Shown here one piece after another: positions 33,290-44,740 of a DNA stretch of 64,000 nt; position 1 is the stretch's first letter; every line of letters begins with the position of its first letter. Below the pieces are notes generated by a model that saw only the letters and a list, made by a program, of their open reading frames with translations, did no database searches and was not told the origin of the DNA. The stretch lies in the NCBI GenBank assembly GCA_027924585.1, contig BSBM01000370.1:29843501-29907500 (forward strand), written 5' to 3'. This DNA is from Larix kaempferi (Eukaryota; Streptophyta; Pinopsida; Pinales; Pinaceae). Position numbers and translations under genes: made by a program.

Positions 33290-36060
33290 GAGCTGCAAAG
33301 GAGCAGGAATGTAACTTTATGGAGCATGTGGCTGCAAAGACTTTGAAGCAAGTAAGTTATCTTCTTGTATTCTGCGTTGCACATAGGGACTATCTTTCAT
33401 TCGAGAATACCTACAAAAGGAAAAAGGTGGAGATATGCGAAGGCCTGACAGAGATTTGACTCTTGATATTGTAGTGAATGTAAGGCCTTATTGGTCAGTT
33501 TTTCCAATATCTATTGTTGCATTTTTCAGGGTCATCCCTTGTGCTTTATGGATTGTTAAACCCCATGCCATGCGAAGTGGTAGTTGCCTTCGTGAACCCT
33601 TTGTTATAGGAGGGATGGGGACATAATTTGGATTGGAAGATGGCAATGTAGGTGGTTGATCGTTGGAGTTGTAGACAATTGCAATAACTTTCCCAAGTGA
33701 GCCGTTCACAAGTCCTGCTGAGACACACAAGTTGGTTGTCAACATGACTTGTTGACCAATTGCTAGTAGAACCTTGAATGCAAGTTGTTCATCATCTATT
33801 GAGGTTTGGACATGTTGTTTCTTTTGCTCTACAAAGCAATGTGCAACTGGCATGTTAAGGAGTTTTAGAATTTGTTTGTTGTGCAATGAAACAGAGCTAT
33901 TAGTTGCGTACAAGTGAGTGCACTGGTCAAATGTATGATTCTCTTCATGTGAAAGGGACGAGGTTGTTCTTAACATGAGGAGCGTCCAATCTTCAAGAGT
34001 TGGTATTGAATTTCGAATATTGACCAAGAGTTGCCGAAAGGAAACTTGAGAAGGGGTGTTGCCTTGTTGTCGAAAGATGGTTGAAAGAGTGACAAAAGTG
34101 TCAAAAGTACGCCAGAGAGCATTTCCTCGTGATGCACCAACATACATGGGGATGTCCTTTACAGGGGGCAGCTATCCAAAATCACCAAGAAAGATGATGG
34201 AGCACCCACCAAACGGAATTGTACATTGCGAAGGGCACGGCGAAAGGAAATCTTGTTGTAAGCGATCATCCATATGGGTTAACATTTTTGGGCCAACGAA
34301 ACTCATTTCATCAATGATTATGTATCGGATATGGCGGAGTTGTTCTTGGAAGCTTGAAAGGGATTGGCCTTCAAGAGGGTGCATCTCAGTAATGGGTATG
34401 ACAAGGGAAAAATGTATTGTCAGCGCATGTATGTTAAAAGCAGCAACACCAGTGGGAGAAAGGAGGAGCAAGGGTGAAGGTTTATCACCAAAGGCATGTT
34501 GGAGTGTAGATCTAAGGCAAGAAATGAGGAAAGACTTTCATGTTCCTGCAGTTCCTTGGATGACCATTTTGAGTGGGGGAAGGGTTATAGAATTTGTGGA
34601 GTGTGCAATAATAAGGTCAAAGGCCATGTGTTGTGTGGGAGACAAGGAGGCAGGAGAACTTGAAGATGAAAAGGTGTCTGGTTGTACCTGTGCGGACAAT
34701 CGAGTGATGTCAATGAATGATATAGCTGTTGCATGCATGTCTAAAGGAATATGGTTTTCGGTCCAATTGTGCTCTTTCTTAAAGTCACGATGACCAAGCA
34801 TGTCAAGGTCATCAACATAAAGGTTGTTTCCAGGGCGGAGTTGAGAAAGGAGTTCCCATTCATCCATGGTAGGGGCTAAGGGTAAGTGGTTTGAAGCAGA
34901 AGTAGAGTCATCGGAGGGAGGTGTACTAGGGGATTTTGGAAAACGATCAACATGCCATGCAGTGTATGTGTCTTTAATGTGAAGCCAATTAGAAGTTATG
35001 GCCAATGCCGTGGATCCAATGTCATCGTAGAGGGTTCGGAAAGGTTTGTGTAGGAGGAGCTCACTCCAACAAAAGGAAACAAAGGAATCTGTAGTAAAGG
35101 GTGGAATGGTAGTGAAGCGAGGAAAGACACGAACAATTTTGGGAGGGTAGTTTGGTTTCCACTGCGACTGCTTTCTACGAGGTGAGTATGACCAAGAGCG
35201 TGCAAATTCAAGAAGGGTAAGTTGTTCGAGTGCAAGGGGCGTTGCATGTATGCAGAAATGAAGGTGGGTGTTGTTGGGGTGTCAAGAGAGTCATTGGAAA
35301 TACGGTGGAAAACGCTCTAGCTAACATTCAAGGATAGAAAGGCACGACTGCAAAGACAAAAAGGGAGTTTTGGAGCATGTGGCAAGTCTCTTGTGCACCA
35401 ATGTCTCGCTCTTCAATAGTTTCTGATAGGAAATGTCTTATTGGTAGAAGGATGGGGGCATCATGTGGAGTTGCATGTGCAAGACGAGAAAGAAGTGCAT
35501 GGTAGCTTTCTGATTTGGGCTTTACCTTTGCTGCATATTTTGAAATATATTTGAGGACAACATGTCTAGAGAGAACATGTTGGCAGTCAACATTATCTCA
35601 CCAAATTGAGAGCATGGTAGGGTTGTGAATATTTAGAAGGGCATCGTTCCTTGCAGGGTTGTATGTTTTTCGGCCATTTGCATCAATGAATAAGGAAGAG
35701 GTAGGTTGTAGATCAAAGGGGAACCTGTAACAGCATTGAAGAGATTATCCTTTTTTACGTAGGCAAGAAGCTTCTGAACATTTAATGTGTCTTTGGACAC
35801 AATTAACAAGGTCTTCATAGTCATCCAAGTGATTAGTTGCCACTTAGTTGCAAGTATGGAATGTGATCCAATGGTGCATGGATCATTTATAGTAGAGGCT
35901 TGCAAGGTTGGAGTTTGAAAATGGTTGACACGAGGATTCCATGCTGTAACAAACTTGTCAAAGTATTGTTTAGCATCTTCGACCTTGGTAGCATCTGTCC
36001 AGTCTAGCGTGTCCATATTGGGTGCATTTTCTAGTCATAAGAAGCCATGTATATGCGGAG
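33290..36060 (-). pseudogene. Helitron Rep/helicase, Rep core to helicase C-terminus, broken
   Basis: Read from 36060 downward: GSPHIHGFL, the HUH motif of the rolling-circle Rep endonuclease (36055-36047); then the MDTLDWTDATKVEDAKQYFD block. After decayed frames comes a PIF1-type helicase. Its Walker A GTAGT-x-KS has a TGA at 34540-34538 replacing the Gly. IIIDEMSFVG (Walker B) is at about 34320-34290, then the GDFG block. RMAWGLTIHKAQGMT is at about 33577-33531, and GLTFTTISRVKSL follows to about 33430. This is the Helitron transposase layout, with Rep nicking and helicase unwinding during rolling-circle transposition. Multiple frameshifts and stops are present. The segment starts abruptly at the LTR element on its right. 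Its first 180 bp are repeated at 38690-38890. Confidence 0.92.
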
Positions 36061-36066
36061 ATCCTA

Positions 36067-36277
36067 TGCAGCAACCATATCCGGTTGGACCGTTAATAGT
36101 CGAATTCGACTTTCATATTGACTGATAAATAAGAATAATATATTAGGTGATGATTATAAAATTACAATAAAATGGCCTTTATAGGGCTTGATGAAGCATA
36201 GTGAAGGGTTACGCCCTTTCACTAGTAACCTAATAAACTATTAATTTATAATTAATAATATTAATTAAATATTCACA
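36067..36277 (-). repeat. LTR, left copy (211 bp)
   Basis: Plus-strand start TGCAGCAACC, end ATATTCACA. Partner of 38406-38616. Confidence 0.9.
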
Positions 36278-36278
36278 G

Positions 36279-37893
36279 CATTGCCTTCCCCTTATGAAAG
36301 CTTTGTCCTCAAACCTTGAGTATTTTTCCTAATGTCGTCTTTTATTCTGGCTCTATGTCGCACTGATGACTTGAGAGGTGCGATTTTGATTACGACCATT
36401 GCCTCATTTTGATTATTATGTCTTGGTATTTGCAATAAGTACGAACTTGGTGAAGTTTTGTTTACGCTATTTATACTTGTGTGATTGTTTCTTTTAACTA
36501 TGTTTGTCGTCAATTAAACATGCTCAACATACATTACGATCTTAATTATTTTCGTGTTGTTATCCCCAACACATTTTTATCAGTTCCCTTGAACAGGCTC
36601 CTTGTGCTTATAATGCTCATAAGAACACCGATCTTATCTTGTGTCTGATAGATATTATAGTTGCTTCCCTTGATGTTCTTTATAGCCGTCTTTGTGATGA
36701 TATTTGTCCTTCGTGTGTTTGTGATTGTGACATACTAGCCTACTCTATCTTCCTTTTTTTCATCAACTTGGGTGGCTTCTTCTACATGATTTTGACCTCC
36801 ATCTACATTTACTTTAAATGTTTCGTCCATAGTTTTCTTTATTTCATCTATGTCTTTAAGGATTTCCTCAAGGAGATCTATGAATTTGTCACTCTTACTA
36901 TAAGATGCCATGGACACTTGTAGAACGCTATTTTGACCTTTTAAGGTGAAATTTTGAATAATAATATATTATTTAATTTCACCTCCATCTACATTTACTT
37001 TAAATGTTTCGTCCATAGTTTTCTTTATTTCATCTATGTCTTTAAGGATTTCCTCAAGGTCAAAATAGCGTTCTACAAGCGTCCATGGCATCTTATAGTA
37101 AGAGTGACGAATGCATAGATCTCCTTGAGGAAATCCTTAAAGACATAGCTGAAATAAAGAAAACTATGGACGAAACATTTAAAGTAAATGTAGATGGAGG
37201 TGAAATTAATTAATATATTATTATTCAAAATTTCACCTTAAAAGGTCAAAATAGCGTTCTACAAGCGTCCATGGCATCTTATAGTAAGAGTGACAAATTC
37301 ATAGATCTCCTTGAGGAAATCCTTAAAGACATAGATGAAATAAAGAAAACTATGGATGAAACATTTAAAGTAAATGTAGATGGAGGTGAAAATCATGTAG
37401 AAGAAGCCACCCAAGTTGATGAAAAAAGGAAGATAGAGTAGGCCAGTATGTCACAATCACAAACACACGAAGGACATATATCATCACAAAGACGGCTATA
37501 AAGAACATCAAGGGAAACAACTATAATATCTATCAGACACAAGATAAGACCGGTGTTCTTATGAGCATTATAAGCACAAGGAGCCCGTTCAAGGGAACTG
37601 ACACAAAATGTGTTGGGGATAACAACACGAAAATAATTAAAATCGTAATGTATGTTGAGCATGTTCAATTGACGACAAACATAGTTAAAAGAAGCAATAA
37701 CACAGGTAGAAATAGCGTAAACAAAACTTCACCAAGTTCGTACTTATTGCAAATACCAAGACATAATAATCAAAATGAGGCAATGGTCGTAATCAAAATC
37801 GCACCTCTCAAGTCATCAGTGCGACATAGAGCCAGAATAAAAGACGACATTAGGAAAAATACTCAAGCTTTGAGGACAAAGCTTTCCTAAGGG
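36279..37893. repeat. Long inverted repeat (about 690-bp arms)
   Basis: 36279-36970 pairs with 37210-37893 at very high similarity. The central 240 bp contains a second, nested inverted repeat: 36976-37063 pairs with 37117-37205. The ATG-started frames on both strands are the same short proteins read from opposite arms, for example DKFIDLLEEILKDIDEIKK and RHNNQNEAMVVIKIAPLKSS. Confidence 0.9.
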
Positions 37894-38405
37894 GAAGGTT
37901 ATTAATTAAATATTCACAGCATTGCCTTCCCCTTAGGAAAGCTTTGTCCTCAAAGCTTGAGTATTTTTCCTAATGCCGTCTTTTATATTGGCTTTATGTC
38001 GCACTGATGACTTGAGAGGTGCGATTTTGATTACGACCATTGCCTCATTTTGATTATTATGTCTTGGTATTTGTAATAAGTACGAACTTGGTGAAGTTTT
38101 GTTTACGCTATTTCTACTTGTGTGATTTCTTCTTTTAACTATGTTTGTCGTCAATTGAACATGCTCAACATACATTACGATCTTAATTATTTTCGTGTTG
38201 TTATCCCCAACACATTTTGTGTCAGTTCCCTTGAACGGGCTCCTTGTGCTTATAATGCTCATAAGAACACCGGTCTTATCTTGTGTCTGATAGATATTAT
38301 AGTTGCTTCCCTTGACATTCTTTATAGCTGTCTTTGTGATGATATATGTCCTTCGTGTGTTTGTGATTGTGACATATTGGCCTACTGGCCTATTCTGATA
38401 CCAAA

Positions 38406-38616
38406 TGTAGAAACCATATCCGGTTGGACCATTAATATTCGAATCCGACTTTCATATTGACTGATAAATAAGAATAATATATTAGATGATGATTATAAAA
38501 TTACAATAAGATGGCCTTTATAGGGCTTGATGAAGCATAGTGAAGGGTTACGCCCTTTCACTAGTAACATAATAAACTATTAATTTATAATTAATAATAT
38601 TAATTAAATATTCACA
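38406..38616 (-). repeat. LTR, right copy (211 bp)
   Basis: Plus-strand start TGTAGAAACC, end ATATTCACA. The neighbouring TTTGGTATCAGAA on the minus strand is the primer-binding site. Confidence 0.9.
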
Positions 38617-38639
38617 GTAGTTTCATATGGCACGAACGA

Positions 38640-40628
38640 ATGTGCTATGATAGCAGTTTATTGAGTGAAGCCCCTGTGTTAGTTGCAAGTATGGAATGTG
38701 ATCCAATAGTGCATGGATCATTTATAGTAGAGGCTTGCAAGGTTGGAGTTTGAAAATGGTTGAAACGAGGATTCCATGCTGTAACAAACTTGTCAAGGTA
38801 CTGTTTAGCATCTTCGACCTTGGTAGCATCTGTCCAGTCTAGCGTGTCCATATTGGGTGCATTTTCTAGCCATAAGAAGCCATGTAAATGCGCAGATCAT
38901 CTGTGTTGCCATTCATACCTACATGAAAAATATAAATATTAGGAACAAACATTTTAGGTTTTGAATACATTGAAATTTGATGGGAATATGATTTGTTACC
39001 AACCTAAACCAATAATCTTTTGTAGAAAGGCCTTTTTCAAGAACCTCTTCCAAGAATATTTTGAATCTTTTGTCCATGTATTGAGATGAAATGTGTGGAT
39101 TGGATATGAGGTTGCAAATTCTCCATTGGTGTTCTTGATTTGAAGTGGACGGAGTTTGTCCAGGCATCAAAGAATGCAAATCTGGCCACTTCGTGTCAGC
39201 TGCGCTGAGCATGAAGAAGAATGTAGGTGTCCCTTATTGAGTGATCATGTCAGTTAGCTCACCCCTACTTTTGTTCCAATAGGAGCGTGTCCTGCGAAGT
39301 GTGGAGCCAAAGCACATGACTTGCTCAGCGATATTAGCATCTGGAAAGTCTTGTAATTGTTGCACAAGTTCTGAGATGGTTGGAGGCAATGTATCTTCAA
39401 AGTTACGTTTTACAAACACAGAAGCAGCAGATTGGCTACAGTGGCGCATCACGAGGTTATATATGTCATAACGAAAACGAGGATGTTGGCCAAATCTATT
39501 GTCATGGTATCTAAGAAGGTGCAGTGCATAATTGTCCATACCAACCTCTTGAATGTGTGGTTGTTTAAGCATTGTGACTCCAGTAGGAAACAAGGTTGGG
39601 ATGGCCATTGAGAGGAGGCTTATTGTGTTATACTCATTGATAGGGGAAACATCTATTGGGGGGCAGTTAATGCAAGGTACAGTCGGTTCATCGCTTGTGC
39701 CCAAGAAGCATTTGATTTCATCAGCCTCAGTTCTACAATTTGTTTGTGTAGATATAAAGGAGGACGATTGTTCTTCATGGGGTTCTAGGAAGTTGGGTGA
39801 TTGAATAGTAGAAGTTGAGGTATGTTCATCGAGTGGGGTTTCATCGGGTGTGACATGACGAAGGAGGGATGGAATGTCAATTGGTTCAAGAGGCAAATAA
39901 GATAATGCAGTTGAGTTAACTTGGACATCTCTGTAGTAGGGATCATTTGAAAGCTTGTATTCGAGAGTAGTAAGAACACATGCTCGACTAACAAAGAAGT
40001 CATAAGGCTTCTTCGTAGGACTGCATTTACGAACAATAAGGATGTCAATGTCTGAGAGTAAGTGAGGGAGGAAAGTGGCAATGCTAGTAATGTTTTGTGG
40101 GAAGCTTATAGTGTGCCCAGAATATGTATATTGTCCCCCACGAGCATGAGTGACTTGTAAAATTGGGTTAACACGAGAAATGAGCATTTCTTCAACTTGA
40201 GTAAGAGATGCTAGCACTGATGGTTGTATCCCAGGATCCATATTGTTTGCAATGGAATAGCAGTGGCCATTTTGTTCCGCACTGCACCGCGAACATGCAT
40301 ATGCACCAAAAAAGTGTTTTATTTTAATTTCAGGATATGACTCCATGCATATAGAGCATATTTTCATGGGAGATAGTTTGTCCAATCTTGTACGGAATCG
40401 TTGTTGTGCACCATCTAAGTCGATGTTTGTTGGATGCATTGTTGTGTATGTGGATGGCGTGGAGGGTGCAAGGGTAGGTTGAACAACGTCAAACGAAGAA
40501 GGGATATGAACAAGTTGACGAGCAACTCTATATAGAAGGGATTGACGCTTGTTGTTTTGATTTTTCTTTTGAGCATATAGAAGTCTTCTGCGTGCATTGT
40601 TTTGATCATTGTTATCATTGGTCGACAT
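38640..40628 (-). pseudogene. Helitron Rep N-terminal part with a predicted intron
   Basis: The ATG at 40628 opens MSTNDNNDQNNARRRLLYAQ. Residues about 90-130 hold two CxxC pairs (ICSICMESY, YACSRCSAE) of the DUF6570-like region found ahead of Rep. Then comes Helitron_like_N, with RFRYDIYNLVMRHC, CFGSTLRRTRSYW, GTPTFFFM, SAADTKWPDLHSLM and DYWFR. A TAA at 39236-39234 interrupts the frame. A GT...AG intron fits 39003-38919 (85 nt): the exons join in frame to give DYWFRYEWQHR, the normal Rep order. The HUH histidines are at 38890-38882 (HLH). Translation then ends in sequence unlike the left-hand piece near 38690. A TGA sits before SAHLHGF. It is decayed but well recognisable. Confidence 0.92.
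38919..39003 (-). other. Predicted intron in Helitron Rep
   Basis: Minus-strand TTTAG|GTTGGTAAC ... CATGTAG|GTATGAATGG. Removing it restores the conserved YEWQHR motif directly after DYWFR. Confidence 0.7.
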
Positions 40629-40661
40629 CCCTACAAAAAAAAGTGTTTAGTGGTTATGAAC

Positions 40662-40858
40662 TTTATGGTGCATTTGGTGGAAGAGAAAAATACTATATAT
40701 GTAATAATTGGAAGAGTAAACAAAGGTATATTGTAAAAGATAAATGGTTATCCATGGTCCATTTATGGTGCCTTTGGTGGAAGAGAAAAATAATATATAT
40801 GTAATAATCGGAAGAGTAAACAAAGGTATATTGTAAAAGATAAATGGAGCATCGATAA
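40662..40858. repeat. 100-bp tandem duplication upstream of Rep
   Basis: TTTATGGTG(C/T)... units start at 40662 and 40762 and share almost all bases (GGAAGAGTAAACAAAGGTAT in both). Confidence 0.85.
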
Positions 40859-41185
40859 TTTATGGGAAGTTGTTGCAAGAAATAAATAAAGACACTCTTG
40901 AAAAGTGTTTATAAAGAAAAGAAGTATAGACTTGACAAAGCAATCTAAATTATAACTACAAATTTGAAAGTTGCAAGATAGGTTGGAAAAAAGATGTGAT
41001 TTAACACAATGTTACAACAAAACTAAATAATATAATATTCAAGATTGCTCATTGCTAGTTACAAGTACCACCTAGGTAGAAGTGTGTATACAAAAATGTG
41101 TAGTTGCTAAGTATGAGCTAGAAAGTACTAAAGTCAGAATTGAAGAGTGGAATGATGTTGGAGAAAGTGTTTTCAAAGGTAGAGT

Positions 41186-43102
41186 TCAAAGCTTGAGAGC
41201 AATTGGAGGTTTATTAACCAAAATGTGTTCGCTTTTAGCAAGTGTATCGATAGGGGTTGATGATGGAGAAACCTCCTCTGACATGACCAGAAGCACCTTC
41301 AAGCGAGCATTTGAATTGAAAGTCTCTGTCTTTACTGATAAGGTCATAAGGTACTGTCGAGCACAAACATGTTGAACAATTTCCAAGAGAGATGTTGGAT
41401 CATTTGATAGAAGACAAAAATCTTTTGCAGAGACCCCCATGAGTTGTTGTGCAACATCATCATACCATATAGTTGTCCAGTAGCATCCATTATGTTAAGT
41501 TTGAGTATGTATCGGTAAGCACACTCTGTAAACTCCCCATCACATTTTGCACAATGCCAAATATTGCCAACTTTGTGGGAAATTTTTTTCATGCATTGTA
41601 TTCCATCGAAAAATAGAGGGCATGCAAGGAAATCAAATTCATTGATGTTAATATGGGTGATTGTAGCAATAATTGAATACCAAGTTGCCTTCTCAAAGGG
41701 TTGGAGAGATTGTAGGGCAGAGATGGAAATGCGTTTACAGGAGGTAGAAGAAGACGAGTTGGATTTTCTGCTCATAGATGGGGAGGATGAACAGAATCCA
41801 TTGTCAGCAAACCATGCTTGGAGAAGTTGAGCTTCCTTGATATCTGGGTTTATAATGAGGTTGGTGTTTGAGATGGTTCCAATGGTTTTTCCATTGAACT
41901 CTGTAACACGGCCACTTTTTATGGCAAGGACACGGGGAGTAGCCAAACCTCGAAGGTTTCCAAGTTGGGAACCCTCAATTGTGCAATGCTCCCCCCAAAG
42001 TGTTATATCTATGCTATACCTGGACATGTCCCTCAATCCAAATGTTCGACGAATGGTTTCAGAGCCATCCCTTTTGCGTATAGTTGATGCAAGGGAAACA
42101 TAAATGACAATTCCAAGAAGGTCAACCATGGAATTGAGGGGTGTAGTTTTGATGTCATGGATAGATTTAAAGTGGAAGCAATGAAAAGGAATCAGTGGGC
42201 ACTCTTCCAAGCATCGTTGAATTGTTGAGGAGGAGTTCAGGAAAATCTCGAAAGCACTTTGCAAATGGTTGTATGTTGGATTAACCGGTTTGATTGTGCC
42301 ATTTGAGACTATGTAGACTATGCCAACTTGTATTTGGTCATATAATGAGGTAGCTAGTTCATTGAAAGCAGAGATATGAATCTCATCTCTTGTAGCACTA
42401 ACAAGGTTAAACCCAAAGAGTTGACCAGGGCCTTTTTTATTGGTGTAGGAATTCATACTTGTCTTTGCAGTAACTCGTCCTTGAATGGTCCACGTTTTGT
42501 TGCAAGGGTTGAGCAATGTGAATTGAAGAGTTGGTGCAACAAGGTTTGGGGTTGGATCTTGCAAGGAAGGTATTGCAAGTGGAGGGTTTTGGGAATCAAA
42601 GGCGTTGTTTTGTGAAATAGATGAACTGCTGTGGGCTGTAAAGCTAGGGGTGAAGTTGAAGGGGATGGGTCTCCAACAATGGTTGTTTCCAATGTGACAA
42701 TTTCGAATGTGCCCAATGCGATAGTCCTGGCAAGAAGAATGAAGGTAAGTAAGTATAAGTAAAAAATATCTTACAATTATTGGGAGTGAAAAATAAAATA
42801 AGCTAAAAGTAAGATGTGGAAAGCAAAGCATACGTTGCATTATGTATAGTGTTGCATGTACAATTGATGACTTTGATGATTGAATCTGCTTGGAGTTGGT
42901 GGTTTTCCACAGCGCTATTGTAGCTAGTTGGAAGCAATGTATCGTGCCTATGAATTCCATCAGAGATAGAGATTCGGAAGCGGGCAGTTGATGAGTTAAG
43001 AGAGCTTAGTTGATCAAGAGAAACAACTTGTACAAGTGGGAATAGGTCAACAACACCATGCATCAGAAGTGCAACAACATTTTCGGTCAACAAAGTGTCC
43101 AT
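41186..43102 (-). pseudogene. Helitron-associated RPA1-like single-strand DNA-binding protein
   Basis: Minus-strand ATG at 43102. Exon 1 (43102-42834) has LTENVVALLM, FRISISDGIHRHDTLLPT and ADSIIKVINCTCNTI, like the N-terminal OB fold of replication protein A 70. An intron of 107 nt fits 42833-42727. Then come DBD-A (TWTIQGRVTAKT to GTIKPVN), DBD-B (DLLGIVIYV, LRDMSRYSIDITLWGEHC) and DBD-C with a zinc ribbon (CPLFFDGIQCMKK, WHCAKCDGEF). The C-terminal block GVSAKDFCLLSND to ALKL (41440-41186) is in another frame, so a frameshift lies near 41440; another lies near 42670. RPA1 homologues are known cargo of plant Helitrons and would coat the displaced strand. It lies upstream of, and in the same direction as, Rep. 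Confidence 0.9.
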
Positions 43103-43935
43103 AGCGTGGTAGTGCGAATAGTTGGACTACAAAAGTAAGCTGGATAAAAAGGGGCGATATTGATATTAAGTGTAAAGATAAAAAAATGTAGGAGAGCATG
43201 GAAAAAGATCATTTGACATTTCAAGCAATACATAGCAATATTTGTGGAAAGAATACACAAATGAAGGGATTGAAATTTGTTTCCTTTAGGCTTTTAGCAA
43301 TGAACGTGCCTATCAGAACACATACAAAAGGTTAGCAGAATATTTGTTATCTATTGCTGCTTCATAATAAAGAACATGTGCAGAAAAGGTTAGCAGATTT
43401 TTTGTTGAGTTTCTTAGATTAACTTTCATCTAGGGATGTTGACAAAATATTAACTTATAAGGTGATATTAGGAAGCAACATAATAAAAAAAGAATTGGCA
43501 TTGATGCAAGTAAAGTATTTTAGCTGACTAACAAGTGAACATGGGATATATGATGCATAAGTGTTTGGAATTGTTTTACAAGCATGTTGTGTAAAGATGT
43601 TTTGTAATATGGTATATCTACATTTACTGTTGTTATAATAGTGCATGGTTACTGTTTGTGAGCATGTTCTGGACCATATATCCAATAATAAGAGGTTCCT
43701 TTTACATTATGTCACCAATCATCTGTCCAAGCCTTGGCATCATGGTTAAAACAATGTGCTACATGATCGAAGGGTGGCTGTGCCACTTAACATAGTGGCA
43801 ACTCCAATAAGTATGAGAACATAGCATTGTTCATATACAAGATGCTTAAATACATCTCTTGGATCTCTCTCACATACTATCGCAGTGCACAGTCATTTGA
43901 CATAAACAAACTATTTGTGGTGCAAATTATCTTCT
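43103..43935. other. Upstream region of the RPA1-like gene
   Basis: AT-rich, with repeated GTTAGCAGA phrases near 43331 and 43390. No gene seen. Confidence 0.4.
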
Positions 43936-44696
43936 CAAGTTAGTAGGAAACATATATTGGTAACCATAAGGAAATGAATATATATCAGTCAAGTAACCTT
44001 TAATCCGAAACCAGTAAATAAATTACATACATGATAAAATAATAACTTTGAAGATTGAACATACAAGCAATACAAGTAAATAAATGACAATGCATTGACA
44101 GAAACAGACTCTAGTTTCCAACAAAAAATACCCAAAAAGACAGCAGAAACAGAGTCTAGTTTTCAACAAAAACAACAAAAAAGGCAGCACAATTCTAGGT
44201 AAATTTGCTCTGAGAACCTTGTTTTTAAATATTAAATAGGAACACTGAGAACAAGATAGCATTGTTCATATACCAAATGCCTAATTTAAAGATTATTTTC
44301 TGGAAGGGCAAGTTTTATAGGAGACAAAAATTGTTGCGGTGCAAATTATTTGCTCAAGTTAGTAGGAAACATATATTGGTAAACAGAAGGAAATGAATAT
44401 ATACTAGTTAAGTAACCTTTCATCTGAAACCAATAAATAAATCACATACATGATCAAATACTAACTTTCAAGATCAAACATACAAGTAATAGGAGTAAAT
44501 AAATGACAGTCCTTTGACAGAAACGGACTCTAGTTTCCAACAAAAAACACCAAAAAAGACAGCAAAAACATAAGCTACTTTCCAACAAAAAAACAACACA
44601 ATTCTGGGTAAATTTGCTCTGAGAACCTTGTTTTTAAATAATAAACAGGAACAATGAGAACAAGATATGATTTTTATATACCAGATGCCTAAATTA

Positions 44697-44740
<44 letters not shown>

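Larger units (their letters stand above)
36067..38616 (-). mobile_element. Small LTR element (211-bp LTRs) with an inverted-repeat interior
   Basis: LTRs of 211 bp lie at 36067-36277 and 38406-38616. On the minus strand a TGGTATCAGA primer-binding site follows the right-hand LTR (plus 38393-38404), and AAGGGGAAGG lies just before the left-hand one, so it reads minus. The interior is three copies of one about 690-bp sequence: 36279-36970, an inverted copy at 37210-37893, and a partial same-orientation copy at 37919-38405 preceded by a scrap of LTR (37891-37918). It encodes only short proteins. The flanks show no matching 5-bp duplication (TCCTA versus GTAGT) because they come from different parts of Helitron sequence. 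Confidence 0.9.

Noticed and set aside
34056-34793. 245-codon plus-strand ORF
   Set aside because: It lies antisense over the PIF1 helicase motifs, and only the minus strand shows conserved helicase blocks.
37561-38460. Several similar ORFs in opposite orientations as a gene cluster
   Set aside because: They are the same short frame read from the arms of the inverted repeat.
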